From: Brevundimonas huaxiensis
Lineage (GTDB): Bacteria; Pseudomonadota; Alphaproteobacteria; Caulobacterales; Caulobacteraceae
Length of the DNA: 64,000 nucleotides
Reading direction: 5' to 3'
Assembly: GCF_014218725.1 (NCBI RefSeq)
Contig: NZ_JABBJE010000001.1
Location: forward strand, 969,003 to 1,033,002
Numbering within the stretch: position 1 is the first letter of the stretch; each line of letters starts with the position of its first letter. Positions 33,656-42,742 of the stretch are shown here, piece after piece. The translations under genes were made by a program, and so were the position numbers. Under the pieces are notes generated by a model. That model was not told where the DNA came from and ran no database searches. It saw nothing but the letters and a program-made list of their open reading frames with translations.

Positions 33656-33949
33656 TTAGCGCCGCAGGATCATGCCGATGATGACGCCGATGCCCAATGC
33701 GTAGAGCGCCGCCTTCATCGGATTGTCCTGAATGTCTTCCTGCACGCGATGAACGCGTCCGGAAATCTTCTCACGGACCAGGCCCGCATCTTCTCTGACG
33801 GCCTGACGGACCGACGTGGTCTTGCCAAAGCTGCGGCCCTCGCCTTGGGCGAGAATTGCGTCGGCCTGTCGGTCCAGACGTTGGGTCAGGTCATCGTCCT
33901 CCAGGACGATGTCGTCGGGTGATGTCGCGCTTATCGGGGTGTTGGTCAT
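33656..33949 (-). CDS. YqjD/ElaB-like (DUF883-type) membrane-anchored protein
   Basis: 97 residues from the ATG at 33949, with GGAG 8 nt upstream. A charged, helical middle (REDAGLVREKISGRVHRVQEDIQDNP) is followed by a glycine-rich C-terminal membrane helix ending in two Arg (LGIGVIIGMILRR). This matches proteins that tether ribosomes to the inner membrane in stationary phase. An EcfG-type promoter lies directly upstream. Confidence 0.75.
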   Translation of the reverse strand: MTNTPISATSPDDIVLEDDDLTQRLDRQADAILAQGEGRSFGKTTSVRQAVREDAGLVREKISGRVHRVQEDIQDNPMKAALYALGIGVIIGMILRR

Positions 33950-33974
33950 GTCGATCTCCGTGCTTCGCTGAACA

Positions 33975-33999
33975 AACCGGCGTTGCGACCCATGGTTCC
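33975..33999 (-). promoter_or_regulatory. EcfG-type general stress promoter
   Basis: On the minus strand GGAAC (33999-33995), 16 nt, then GGTT (33978-33975). This matches the alphaproteobacterial general-stress consensus GGAAC-N16/17-[C/G]GTT. It lies about 26 nt before the YqjD-like start. Confidence 0.7.
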
Positions 34000-34003
34000 T
34001 TTT

Positions 34004-34028
34004 TGAACGCGGGCGATCAGGGTGCGTT
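34004..34028 (+). promoter_or_regulatory. Possible EcfG-type promoter, one mismatch
   Basis: TGAAC (34004-34008), 16 nt, CGTT (34025-34028). It differs from consensus only at the first base. It lies 24 nt before the Pro-rich small gene and is divergent from the promoter at 33975-33999. Confidence 0.45.
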
Positions 34029-34052
34029 GGTTGATCGCACAAGGAGCCGCTC

Positions 34053-34214
34053 ATGACCTATATCGAACCCACTCCGACCACGCCGCAACCCGAAATCCAG
34101 CCTGAACCGGCGCAGCAGCCGGAAATACAGCCTTCAGACACCCCCGATGAAGTTCCGCCGATGGAACCGGATGGTGCCGGCGAAGGTGATTCGCGGCCTT
34201 ACGGCGCTGGCTGA
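34053..34214 (+). CDS. Proline/glutamate-rich small protein
   Basis: 53 residues from an ATG with a perfect AAGGAG 6 nt upstream. About one third Pro, with Glu/Gln pairs (PEIQPEPAQQPEIQP) and a Gly-rich end. It looks intrinsically disordered. No family is recognised. The stress-type promoter candidate and the neighbouring stress genes suggest a general-stress role. Confidence 0.6.
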   Translation: MTYIEPTPTTPQPEIQPEPAQQPEIQPSDTPDEVPPMEPDGAGEGDSRPYGAG

Positions 34215-34266
34215 AGTCAAACTCACGCGCGCTTGAGGATCGCGACAGTAAAACCGAGTTCCCGAC

Positions 34267-34291
34267 GGAACCGTCACCGAGTCACTGGGTT
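34267..34291 (+). promoter_or_regulatory. EcfG-type general stress promoter for the KGG protein
   Basis: GGAAC (34267-34271), 16 nt, GGTT (34288-34291), full match to the consensus, 39 nt before the KGG-protein start. Confidence 0.72.
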
Positions 34292-34330
34292 CACTTCAGC
34301 AAGCGCAACGGCAGCACTGAAAGGAACACG

Positions 34331-34552
34331 ATGGACAGCCAACCCACACGCCCCTCCGGCGTTTCCAAGCGAGGTTTCGCCTCCATGGATCCCGAACGTC
34401 AGCGCGAGATCGCGCGCAAAGGGGGCGCAAGCGTCCCCAGCGAAAAACGTAGCTTCTCCCAAGATCGCAGCCTTGCCGCACAGGCCGGCCGCAAGGGTGG
34501 CGAGGCGTCGCACGGTACCAAGAAAGATGCGGACGCAGCCGACGGGCAATAG
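34331..34552 (+). CDS. KGG-repeat stress protein
   Basis: 73 residues, hydrophilic. Two KGG-type repeats are visible: RGFASMDPERQREIARKGG and KRSFSQDRSLAAQAGRKGG. The family includes Bacillus GsiB, and its members accumulate in stress and resemble plant LEA proteins. The ribosome site AAGGA is 5 nt upstream. A consensus EcfG promoter and a strong terminator frame the gene as a single unit. Confidence 0.88.
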   Translation: MDSQPTRPSGVSKRGFASMDPERQREIARKGGASVPSEKRSFSQDRSLAAQAGRKGGEASHGTKKDADAADGQ

Positions 34553-34574
34553 TCGGCAAGACTAGATACAAACA

Positions 34575-34607
34575 GGGCGGCCCATCGATCGATGCGCCGC
34601 CCTTTTT
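34575..34607 (+). terminator. Terminator of the KGG gene
   Basis: GGGCGGC (34575-34581) pairs with GCCGCCC (34596-34602); the loop holds an extra ATCGATCGAT palindrome; TTTTTCTT follows. On the minus strand it could also serve egtBD, which ends at 34636. Confidence 0.88.
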
Positions 34608-34635
34608 CTTGTCCGCGATCAGCCGCGCATTCGGC

Positions 34636-36795
34636 TCAGGCGCGCAGGACCGCCAAGGCCACGCTCGGCGCCGGAGAGGTGTCGATGCGGACGACCGTCC
34701 AGCCGGCGGCGGCCGCCATGGTCTGGATCGATTCAGGCGTGAACTTGCGCGAGCTTTCGGTGTGGATCGTCTCGCCGGTCATAAAGCCGAATGTCCGATC
34801 TCTGATGCGCGCGGTCGTCGGCGCAATCGCTTGCAGATGCATTTCCATACGCGAGGCGTCCGGGTTCCACACGGCGCGGTGAACAAAGGCGTCCACGTCG
34901 AAATCAGCATCCAGCTCGATGTTGGCGCGGATCAGAACATTGCGATTGAAGGCTGCCGTCACGCCCTGGCTGTCGTCATAGGCGGCGACCAGGATCGCAG
35001 GGTCTTTGACCAGATCGACGCCCAGAATGAACAACGCCCCTTCGCCCAGCATCCGACGCGCCGCGGCCAGGAATGCTTCGGCCTCGTCCGGTTGCAGATT
35101 GCCGATGGTCGAGCCGGGGAAGAAGCCGATCCGCCGCCCCGACGGCAGGTCATCGGGCAGCGGCGCCAAATGCTCGAAGTCCCCCAGAACCGGCTGCACG
35201 CGCAGCGTCGGATAGTCGGCGCGGACGCGAATGGCGGCGTCCATCAGAGCGCTCTCGCTGATGTCGAGGGGAACGTAGGCGCCGAGGTCCGTGGCGGCGT
35301 CCAACAAGATCCGCGTCTTCTCGCTGGCGCCGGATCCAAACTCGACCAGCACCGCATCGGGGCCGAAGTCGGCCGTCAACTCCGCCGCGCGATCGTGCAA
35401 GAGCGCCATTTCCTGCCGGGTCGGATAGTATTCGGGCAGCACGGTGATGTCTTCGAACAGGCGCGACCCATCTGCGTCATAGAACCACTTCGGCGGCACG
35501 GCCTTTTGCGCGCGCGACAGCCCTTCGATCATATCCTTTCGAAAGGCGGCGGTTTGGGCGTCGTCCGCGGCGGCGTCGCGCGCCACGGTCCGGCCTTCAG
35601 CCAGTCTCAAACCCATGAAAGCCCACCTCTGTTGGGGATAGAAGAAGTTGCGATAGGTGATGCGGTCATGGCCCGGCGGCGTGGCGAACGATCCGCCCCG
35701 CAGCACCATCTGATTGGCCATGAACTTGCCGTTGTATTCGGCGGCGGTGCCCGGCGTCGGCTGGAAGCCGGGATAGGGCCCATAGGCGCTGGACGTCCAC
35801 TGCCACACTTCGCCAGCCAGGTTCGAAAACGCCTCAGGCGAGGAGGCGGCGGCATGTTCCCATTCCGCCTCGGACGGCAGACGCTTGCCGGCCCAGCGGG
35901 CGTAGGCGTCGGCCTCATAAAAGCTGATGTGGCGAACCGGCGCGGCAGGATCCACAGGTGTACGCCCCGTCAAACCCATCACGGTCCAGTCGCCATCCTC
36001 GCGACGCCAGTACAGCGGCGCGGTCCAGCCCTCAGCCTTGACTGTCGCCCAGCCGTCCGACAGCCACAGGTCGGAACGCGAATAGCCGCCATCCTGGATG
36101 AAGGCGATCCACTCGCCGTTCGTCACCAAATCCGCAGCCAGAGCGAACGGCTCCAGCCAGACACGGTGCGCAGGCCCCTCATTGTCGAAGGCGAAGCCCG
36201 ATTGGTCATGGCCGATCGTCACCAGACCGCCGTCGAACGCCACCGTTCCACCGCGTCTGATCTGGAGCGTCTCGACTCTGGGCTCGATCTCATAGGCGGC
36301 GGGGTCGAGCGGAGAGCGCGACAACAGGTTCAGCATGTCCATCAGGAAAAGCTCCTGATGCTGCTGGTCGTGGTGCAGACCCAGCTCGAACAGATAGCGT
36401 TGATGGCCGCTGGTCTCACCCTGCGCCAGCCAGGCGATCACCCGGCGGTCGATCTCTCGGCGATAAGCCAGGACCTCATCGACGGACGGACGGGTCATCA
36501 GCCCGCGCTGGTCCCGCCTGACCCGCTCGCCCAAAGCCTCATAGTAGGAGTTGAACAGCTGCTGAAAACGCGGATCGACGGGCTGGTGTCCGGGATCGGA
36601 CGACAGGATCATCGCCTCGAAAAACCAGCTGGTGTGCGCCAGATGCCATTTCCCTGGGCTGCAATCCGCCATCGACTGAGCTGACAGATCCTCGGCAGAC
36701 AAACCTTCAGCCAGAGCGATCATGCGCGCGCGAACGGCCTTGAACCGCGCCACGTCTGACGCAACCCGCGGGTCGGGCTCGGAGCGCGCATTCAT
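34636..36795 (-). CDS. Fused EgtB-EgtD ergothioneine biosynthesis protein
   Basis: 719 residues from the ATG at 36795, one unbroken frame. Residues 1 to about 400 are EgtB, the non-haem iron sulfoxide synthase. The DinB-like part has HLAHTSWFFE (51-60) and the iron motif HX3HXE at 142-148. The FGE-sulfatase-like part ends in TYRNFFYPQQRWAFMGLRLA. Residues about 415-719 are EgtD, the histidine trimethylase: PPKWFYDADGSRLFEDI, FGSGASEKTRILLDA (SAM) and FFPGSTIGNLQPDEA with Asn566, plus Glu651 in MEMHL. Both active sites look intact. Fungal Egt1 has the opposite domain order. Confidence 0.9.
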   Translation of the reverse strand: MNARSEPDPRVASDVARFKAVRARMIALAEGLSAEDLSAQSMADCSPGKWHLAHTSWFFEAMILSSDPGHQPVDPRFQQLFNSYYEALGERVRRDQRGLMTRPSVDEVLAYRREIDRRVIAWLAQGETSGHQRYLFELGLHHDQQHQELFLMDMLNLLSRSPLDPAAYEIEPRVETLQIRRGGTVAFDGGLVTIGHDQSGFAFDNEGPAHRVWLEPFALAADLVTNGEWIAFIQDGGYSRSDLWLSDGWATVKAEGWTAPLYWRREDGDWTVMGLTGRTPVDPAAPVRHISFYEADAYARWAGKRLPSEAEWEHAAASSPEAFSNLAGEVWQWTSSAYGPYPGFQPTPGTAAEYNGKFMANQMVLRGGSFATPPGHDRITYRNFFYPQQRWAFMGLRLAEGRTVARDAAADDAQTAAFRKDMIEGLSRAQKAVPPKWFYDADGSRLFEDITVLPEYYPTRQEMALLHDRAAELTADFGPDAVLVEFGSGASEKTRILLDAATDLGAYVPLDISESALMDAAIRVRADYPTLRVQPVLGDFEHLAPLPDDLPSGRRIGFFPGSTIGNLQPDEAEAFLAAARRMLGEGALFILGVDLVKDPAILVAAYDDSQGVTAAFNRNVLIRANIELDADFDVDAFVHRAVWNPDASRMEMHLQAIAPTTARIRDRTFGFMTGETIHTESSRKFTPESIQTMAAAAGWTVVRIDTSPAPSVALAVLRA

Positions 36796-36897
36796 GTCAG
36801 CTGTCCCGTCCGACACCAGCCCCAGCGCCTTGTCAGTCGATTGGAAACGCACCAACAAGGCCAAGGTTCCCAAAGACTTGGTGTCCGAAACCGCACC

Positions 36898-38109
36898 TCA
36901 GCGCATGGGACGGCCGCCATGTTTGGCGTATTCCAACCGCGCGATGGTGCGATTGTGGACCTCATCCGGGCCGTCGGCGATGCGCAGAGTGCGGACACCC
37001 GCGTAAAGCTCGGCCAGAGGCGTATCGCCTGACACACCGGCGCCGCCGAACGCCTGAATGGCGTCGTCGATGATCTGCAAGGCCATCCTCGGCGCAGCGA
37101 CCTTGATCTGGGCGATTTCGGAGCGGGCGTTCTTGGCTCCCGCCTGATCCATCATCCAGGCGGCCTTCAGCACCAACAGGCGACACATCTCGATGTTGGT
37201 GCGAGCCTCCGCGACGCGCTGTTCCCAGACCGAGTGTTCCGCCAACTGCTTCTTGAACGCCGTCCGGTTCAGCAGCCGCGTGACCATCAGTTCCAGCGCC
37301 CGCTCGGCCGCTCCGATGGTGCGCATACAGTGGTGAATACGGCCCGGCCCAAGCCGCCCCTGGGCGATCTCGAAGCCCCTGCCCTCGCCCGCGATCAGGT
37401 TCTCGACCGGCACGCGGACGTTCTCCAGCACGACCTCGGCATGGCCGATCGGCTTTTCGTCGTACCCGAACACCGACAGCATCCGCTCGACGCGGAATCC
37501 CGGCGTGTCGGCCGGCACGATGATCTGCGATTGCTGGGCGTGGGATGCGGCGTCCGGGTCGGTCTTGCCCATGACGATGGTCACGGCCAGATTCGGATGG
37601 CCCATGTTTGTCGACCACCATTTGCGGCCATTGATGACATAGTGGTCGCCGTCCCGCTCGATCCGGGTCTGGATGTTGGTCGCGTCGGACGAGGCGACCT
37701 CAGGCTCGGTCATCAGGAAGGCCGAACGGATTTCGCCCGCCATCAGGGGCTTCAGCCAGCGCGCCTGTTGCTCGGCGTTCCCGTACATATGGAGCACCTC
37801 CATATTGCCGGTGTCGGGGGCGTTGCAGTTGAACACCTCGGCCGACCACAGATGCCGCCCCATCATCTCGGCCAGCGGCGCGTATTCCAGGTTCATCAGA
37901 CCCGCTCCGTGTTCGCCGGGCAGGAACATGTTCCACAGTCCAGCTTCCTTCGCGGCCGCCTTCATCGTCTCCATGACCGGCGGCTGACGGTTCGAATCCT
38001 CGCGCACCTGGGCGAAATATTCGGCTTCATGCGGGATGACCTGCTCGTCCAGGAAGCGACGGACGCGGGCGTGCCAATCCAGGGCGCGGTCGGAATGTTT
38101 GAAGTCCAT
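36898..38109 (-). CDS. Acyl-CoA dehydrogenase
   Basis: 403 residues from the ATG at 38109. FAD flavoenzyme of fatty-acid or branched acyl-CoA oxidation. Family segments are [25 protein letters not shown] (flavin/substrate), the C-terminal helical bundle with [21 protein letters not shown], and [18 protein letters not shown]. The ADGPDEVH ending is typical of the ACAD10/11-like group. Exact chain length is unknown. It is 102 nt upstream of egtBD on the same strand. Confidence 0.9.
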   Translation of the reverse strand: MDFKHSDRALDWHARVRRFLDEQVIPHEAEYFAQVREDSNRQPPVMETMKAAAKEAGLWNMFLPGEHGAGLMNLEYAPLAEMMGRHLWSAEVFNCNAPDTGNMEVLHMYGNAEQQARWLKPLMAGEIRSAFLMTEPEVASSDATNIQTRIERDGDHYVINGRKWWSTNMGHPNLAVTIVMGKTDPDAASHAQQSQIIVPADTPGFRVERMLSVFGYDEKPIGHAEVVLENVRVPVENLIAGEGRGFEIAQGRLGPGRIHHCMRTIGAAERALELMVTRLLNRTAFKKQLAEHSVWEQRVAEARTNIEMCRLLVLKAAWMMDQAGAKNARSEIAQIKVAAPRMALQIIDDAIQAFGGAGVSGDTPLAELYAGVRTLRIADGPDEVHNRTIARLEYAKHGGRPMR

Positions 38110-38214
38110 GTCGTTTCCTCTTTCCCGTTCGCGCTTCTGTCGAGCGCTCGATACGAAAACGGCGCGGCCCCTGGTCGGGAGCCGCGCCGCCATAACTGGT
38201 CGTTCAGACCGGCA

Positions 38215-38520
38215 TCAGCGCTTCAGCAGCGGAGCCAGCTTCTGGGCGATCATCATGTCGCCGGCGATCTTCAGCTTGCCCTGCATGAAGGCCATCATCG
38301 GATCCAGCTTGCCTTCCGACAGAGCCATGAAGTCATCCCACTTCATCGAGACGGTGGCGTCGGCGGGCTTGTCCTCGTTCGTCACCGTATTCGGCGTGGA
38401 GGCGCCGTCGATGAAGATCTTGCCCTCGTCGCCGAGGTCGAGCTTGACGGTCTTGCCGAGGCCGGAGTTGTCGCCGACGGCGCCGCGGATGTGTTCGGTG
38501 ACTTGTGCGAGATCGGGCAT
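38215..38520 (-). CDS. SCP2 sterol-binding domain protein
   Basis: 101 residues, one SCP2 domain. Landmarks are DATVSMKWDDFMALSEGKLDPMMAFMQGKLKIAGDMMIAQKL near the C-terminus. These small proteins bind lipids or acyl-CoA. It lies upstream of acyl-CoA dehydrogenase on the same strand, consistent with a shared role in lipid turnover. Confidence 0.9.
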   Translation of the reverse strand: MPDLAQVTEHIRGAVGDNSGLGKTVKLDLGDEGKIFIDGASTPNTVTNEDKPADATVSMKWDDFMALSEGKLDPMMAFMQGKLKIAGDMMIAQKLAPLLKR

Positions 38521-38606
38521 TGGGGGCGTCTCCCTGTTGGACGTTGTGGACTACGGGTTAGCCCGCATCGGCGGGGGCGCCAAGATCACGTCGGGGAAAG
38601 GTTTGA

Positions 38607-38885
38607 TCACTTCTCCGGATCGCCGTCGCGGAACCGCCATTTCATCACCAGCACGCCCGACGCCATCACCAGGGCGCAGGCGTTGGCGACCGTAACAGGC
38701 CAGGCCTGCGTCATGACGCCATAGACGACCCACAGCACCAAGCAGGTCACCGTCAGGGAGTAGGTCTTCAAGCTGACCGACGACGCGTCGCGGTCCTTCC
38801 AGATCTTGACCGCCTGGGGCGCGAAGCTGGTGATCGAGCAGATCGCAGCCGCTGAGCCGACGATATTGGCGATCAGGTCGCTCAT
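38607..38885 (-). CDS. SemiSWEET-type sugar transporter
   Basis: 92 residues with three membrane helices. The PQ-loop motif is FAPQAVKIWKDRDASSVSLKTY at about residues 22-43, and a second conserved region is VVYGVMTQAWPVTVANACALV. It works as a homodimer moving sugars such as sucrose or glucose. It stands alone between SCP2 and the amidase. Confidence 0.88.
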   Translation of the reverse strand: MSDLIANIVGSAAAICSITSFAPQAVKIWKDRDASSVSLKTYSLTVTCLVLWVVYGVMTQAWPVTVANACALVMASGVLVMKWRFRDGDPEK

Positions 38886-38957
38886 GCTGCGATCGTCGAC
38901 GTGACGTTCAGGCTAAATCTGCACATGCCGCTCTCTCGGCGGCCGCCCCAGAGGATG

Positions 38958-40451
38958 TCAGCGTCGAACGCCAGGCGGCGGCCGTCTGGCCTGGGTCACC
39001 TGTTCGAAGGCGTAACCCAGCGAAAGGATGCGCGCATCGTCCCATTTCCCGCCGAGGAAGCTGATTCCCACGGGCATTCCCCGATCAAAGCCCATCGGCA
39101 CGGTCAGGTGCGGATAGCCGGCGACGGCGGCCAGCTGGCTGGCCGATCCCTGCATGTCGTCCTCGTCCTTGGGATCGTTGGTCCAGGCGCGCGACGTGGT
39201 GGGCGCGATCAGGGCGATCACGCCATTGTCCCTCATCAATCGATCGATGCCCTCCGGCCCCGCCAGTCTGAGCGAGGTTGCGCGCGCCTCCAGATAGTCA
39301 GCGTCGGTCAAATCCCCCATCGCCTGGGCGCGCTCGAAGATGTCCTGACCGAACAGCACCGTCTCGCGCGGTTCGGCGGCGTTGAAGGCGATGACCTCGG
39401 CCAGTGTGCGAGTGCGAACCTGCTGCGGGTCGGTTGAGGCCAGATAGACGTTCAGATCGTGTTTCAGCTCATAGAGCAGCACCTTGAATTCGGCCGCGCC
39501 TATGACCCGGCCATCCGGGCCGTCTGGCAGGTCGACCAGCACGGCGCCGGCATCGCGCAGGGCCTTCAAGTTCTGCTCGAACACCGCCTGGGTTTCGGGC
39601 GAGTAGCCTTTCAGGAACCGCATCACCCCGATCCGCGCACCGCGCAGCGCATTGGCGTCCAGCCCGGCGGCGTAATCGACCTTGCGCGCATCGGCCTCGA
39701 CCGTCGCCGGATCGGCCGGATCGGACCCGGCGATGACCGTCAGCACCCTGGCCGCATCCCTGACGGTCGTCGCCATCGGCCCGGCCGTGTCCTGCGAGTG
39801 GCTGATCGGCACAATGTGGGTGCGCGAGACCAGGCCCACGGTCGGTTTGAACCCGACCACGCCGTTGACCGACGCCGGGCAGGTGATCGACCCGTCCGTC
39901 TCCGTTCCGATGGCGACCGGCGTCAGCCCCAGCGCCACCGCCGCCCCGCTGCCGGAGGATGATCCGCACGGCGTGCGTGCGGGATCGTAGGGGTTCAGCG
40001 TCTGGCCGCCGACAGCGCTCCAGCCGCTGATCGAGTCCGACGAGCGGATATTCGCCCATTCCGACAGATTGGTCTTGCCGACGATCACGGCCCCGGCGGC
40101 GCGCAGTCGCATGACCAGCGGCGCGTCCCGTCCCGGCGCGTTGTTCGCCAGCGCCAACGAACCGGCGGTGGTCGGCATGTCCGCCGTCTCGATATTGTCC
40201 TTCAGCAGGATCGACATGCCGGAAATCGCCGACACGCCCCGGCTGGGTGATGTCGCGCTCCAGACCAGCACCGAATGGGCGCTGTCGTTCGCCTGCCCCG
40301 CCGCGACCACGGCGGATGCAGTCGGATAGGCGCCCTGCCCGGTCGCGCAGCCCGCAAGGGCCAGCGCGACCGCAGCCGCCAGGATCAGTCGGCCTTGGGT
40401 TCGGCTCGCTTGCCGATCGTGCGGTCCAGGAAGTCCAGATAGGTGCGCCAT
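38958..40451 (-). CDS. Lipoprotein amidase (amidase signature family)
   Basis: 497 residues from the ATG at 40451, which lies inside the end of the preceding peptidase gene (67-nt overlap). The N-terminus has a late lipobox LALAGC near residue 34. The catalytic Ser-cisSer-Lys region is present: the Lys in GMSILLKDNIETA, the Gly/Ser loop in CGSSSGSGAAVALG, and the Ser in DGSITCPAS. It hydrolyses an amide bond, likely periplasmic, of a peptide or small amide. Overlap with the peptidase suggests coupled production and related substrates. Confidence 0.85.
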   Translation of the reverse strand: MAHLSGLPGPHDRQASRTQGRLILAAAVALALAGCATGQGAYPTASAVVAAGQANDSAHSVLVWSATSPSRGVSAISGMSILLKDNIETADMPTTAGSLALANNAPGRDAPLVMRLRAAGAVIVGKTNLSEWANIRSSDSISGWSAVGGQTLNPYDPARTPCGSSSGSGAAVALGLTPVAIGTETDGSITCPASVNGVVGFKPTVGLVSRTHIVPISHSQDTAGPMATTVRDAARVLTVIAGSDPADPATVEADARKVDYAAGLDANALRGARIGVMRFLKGYSPETQAVFEQNLKALRDAGAVLVDLPDGPDGRVIGAAEFKVLLYELKHDLNVYLASTDPQQVRTRTLAEVIAFNAAEPRETVLFGQDIFERAQAMGDLTDADYLEARATSLRLAGPEGIDRLMRDNGVIALIAPTTSRAWTNDPKDEDDMQGSASQLAAVAGYPHLTVPMGFDRGMPVGISFLGGKWDDARILSLGYAFEQVTQARRPPPGVRR

Positions 40452-42634
40452 TGTTGCAGTTGCCTCGGATCGCCGCGGACGCCATGCCGCTGGCCGGGAT
40501 AGAGCATCATCTCGAACGGCACGCTCTTGGCCTGCAAGGCGTCGATGACGCGCGTCGCATTGCCGAAGATGACGTTGTCGTCGGCCATGCCGTGCAGCAG
40601 CAGCAGCCGACCCGTCATGTCATCCAGCCGCGGCAGGACGTCGGTGGCGGCATAGCCCTCCGGATTGGCCTGGGGCGTGGACATATACCGTTCGGTATAG
40701 TGGGTGTCGTACAGGCTCCACTCCGTCGGCGCCGCGCCCGCCAGGGCCGAGGCCAGGCCGGCGTCCTTGTCCGTCAGTGTCAGCAGGCTGAGGAAGCCGC
40801 CGAAGCTCCAGCCCATCACAGCGATATGGTCGGCATCGACGTAAGGCAGGGTCTTCAGCCATTGCGCGGCCTGGGCCTGATCCTCGACCGCCGGAATGCC
40901 CAAGCGACGATAGATGCTGGTCTCGAACGCCTGCGACCGGTCGCCTTCCCCGCGATTGTCGACGCGGAAGACGATGTAGCCCGCCTCTGTCAGCAACTGG
41001 TTGGTCAGCGGCTGCCAGCTCTTCTGCACGCCCGCCCCGGTGCCGGGGCCGCCATAGACCTGCATCACCACCGGATACTTCTTGGACGGATCGAAGCCGG
41101 GCGGCGTGGTCATGCGCCAGACCAGGGTCTGGCCGTGGCTCTGCATCGTGCCGAACTCAGGCGTACGCAGGCGCGAGACATAGGGGGCGAACGGATGGTT
41201 GGCGTCGAGCCTGTTCTCTTCGATCCAGCGCACGCGCGTGCCGTCGATACGGTACAGGGCCGACTGCGTCGGCGTCGCCGGGTCGGAATAGTTGCCGACA
41301 TAGGCCGTCGCCGGCCCGTTCACCGACACTGTCCACCAGCCGCCGCCCGGCGTCACCGCGACCGGATCGACCGTGCGGTTCAGATTGGCGCGGAACATCT
41401 GCTGCTCGATCGGCAGCTCCTTGCCGTCGCGCATCGAGGCGGTGAAATAGACATCGCCGGTCTGTTCGTTGACGCCGTCCAGATGTTTGACCGGATAGTC
41501 GCCGCGCGTGATGGCCCGCAGGCGACGCCCGTTGCGGTCGTACAGATACAGGTGCCGCCAGCCCGAATCCTCATTGGACCAGATGAAACGGCCGTCCGAC
41601 AGGACGCGGAAGTCGTCGTTCAGATCGACCCAGGCCTGCGCCTTCTGGCTCAGAATCACCCGTGATGCGCCGGTCATCGGATCGACGCTCAGCAGGTCTA
41701 AAGTCTTCTGGTCGCGCGACTGGCGCTGAACGTACAGGGTCTTGCCGTCGCCGGACCAGTTCACCCGAGCCAGATAGATGTCGGTGTTGGATCCCAGGTC
41801 CACCTTGACCCGTCCCCCGCCCTGCAGGTCACGCACATAAAGTTCGACCACCGCATTTGGCCGGCCCGCGCGAGGATAGCGTTGCTCCACCATCGTCGCG
41901 CCGCCGCCGGTGATCTCGAAGCGCGGCACGATATCGACCGGGCTCTCGTCCACGCGCGTCATGGCGATGTAGCGCTCGTCGGGGCTCCACCAGTAGCCGG
42001 TGTCGCGATCCATCTCCTCCTGGGCGATGAACTCGGCCGTGGCCCAGGTGATCAGGCCCGCGCCGTCGTCGGTGATCGGCGTCTCCTTGCCGCTCGCCAG
42101 ATCATAGACGACCAGATTCTGATCGCGGACATAGGAGACATAACTGCCCTTCGGCGACACCTTGGCGTCGATCTCGTCGGCAGGCGTCTCGGTCAGGCGG
42201 CGCACCTTGCCGTCCGCCCGGTTCGCCAGGAAAATGTCGCCTTCCAGCGGCGCCAGGATGTAGCGGCCCTGCTGGTCCCATGAATATTCGACCACGCCGC
42301 GCGCGCTGATCCGCATCCGCTCGCGCCGGGCCTTTTCGGCCTCTGACAGTTCGCCGGCGTCGGGGACCAGGGCCCGTGCGTCGATCAGCTTGTAGGGTTC
42401 GCCCTCACCCGTCGGCGCGGCCCACAGGTCCTGCACATCCACATTGTCCTCGCGCGAGCGCAGGAAGGCGACCAACTGGCCGTCAGGCGACAGGCTGACC
42501 CCCTTGGCCACCGGCCCGTTCAGGCTGGGGCTGGAAAACACCCGCTCGGGCGTCAGGATGTTGGAGGGCGTCTCCTGCGCAAGCGCCGAGCTGGCGGACA
42601 GGAGGATGGTCGAGGCGAGAAGAAGGGTGCGCAT
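40385..42634 (-). CDS. Dipeptidyl peptidase IV-like S9 peptidase
   Basis: 749 residues. Signal peptide MRTLLLASTILLSASSALAQ. An eight-bladed propeller domain runs to about residue 490, including AEFIAQEEMDRDTGYWWSPD; the EE pair binds the substrate N-terminus. The alpha/beta-hydrolase has Ser near residue 608 in GWSFGGF, Asp in HGMADDNV and His in GQRHGV. It removes X-Pro dipeptides in the periplasm. The amidase gene overlaps its 3' end. Confidence 0.93.
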   Translation of the reverse strand: MRTLLLASTILLSASSALAQETPSNILTPERVFSSPSLNGPVAKGVSLSPDGQLVAFLRSREDNVDVQDLWAAPTGEGEPYKLIDARALVPDAGELSEAEKARRERMRISARGVVEYSWDQQGRYILAPLEGDIFLANRADGKVRRLTETPADEIDAKVSPKGSYVSYVRDQNLVVYDLASGKETPITDDGAGLITWATAEFIAQEEMDRDTGYWWSPDERYIAMTRVDESPVDIVPRFEITGGGATMVEQRYPRAGRPNAVVELYVRDLQGGGRVKVDLGSNTDIYLARVNWSGDGKTLYVQRQSRDQKTLDLLSVDPMTGASRVILSQKAQAWVDLNDDFRVLSDGRFIWSNEDSGWRHLYLYDRNGRRLRAITRGDYPVKHLDGVNEQTGDVYFTASMRDGKELPIEQQMFRANLNRTVDPVAVTPGGGWWTVSVNGPATAYVGNYSDPATPTQSALYRIDGTRVRWIEENRLDANHPFAPYVSRLRTPEFGTMQSHGQTLVWRMTTPPGFDPSKKYPVVMQVYGGPGTGAGVQKSWQPLTNQLLTEAGYIVFRVDNRGEGDRSQAFETSIYRRLGIPAVEDQAQAAQWLKTLPYVDADHIAVMGWSFGGFLSLLTLTDKDAGLASALAGAAPTEWSLYDTHYTERYMSTPQANPEGYAATDVLPRLDDMTGRLLLLHGMADDNVIFGNATRVIDALQAKSVPFEMMLYPGQRHGVRGDPRQLQQWRTYLDFLDRTIGKRAEPKAD

Positions 42635-42742
42635 GGGTCGGGACGCTAGCGGTGCTTCTGCAAGCCGTCACGAGGAAATGTCGACGCCGAGTGAAAGGCT
42701 TGTCCTTCCCTGCGAGGGGTTCTCAGATTAGAGAGACGCACA

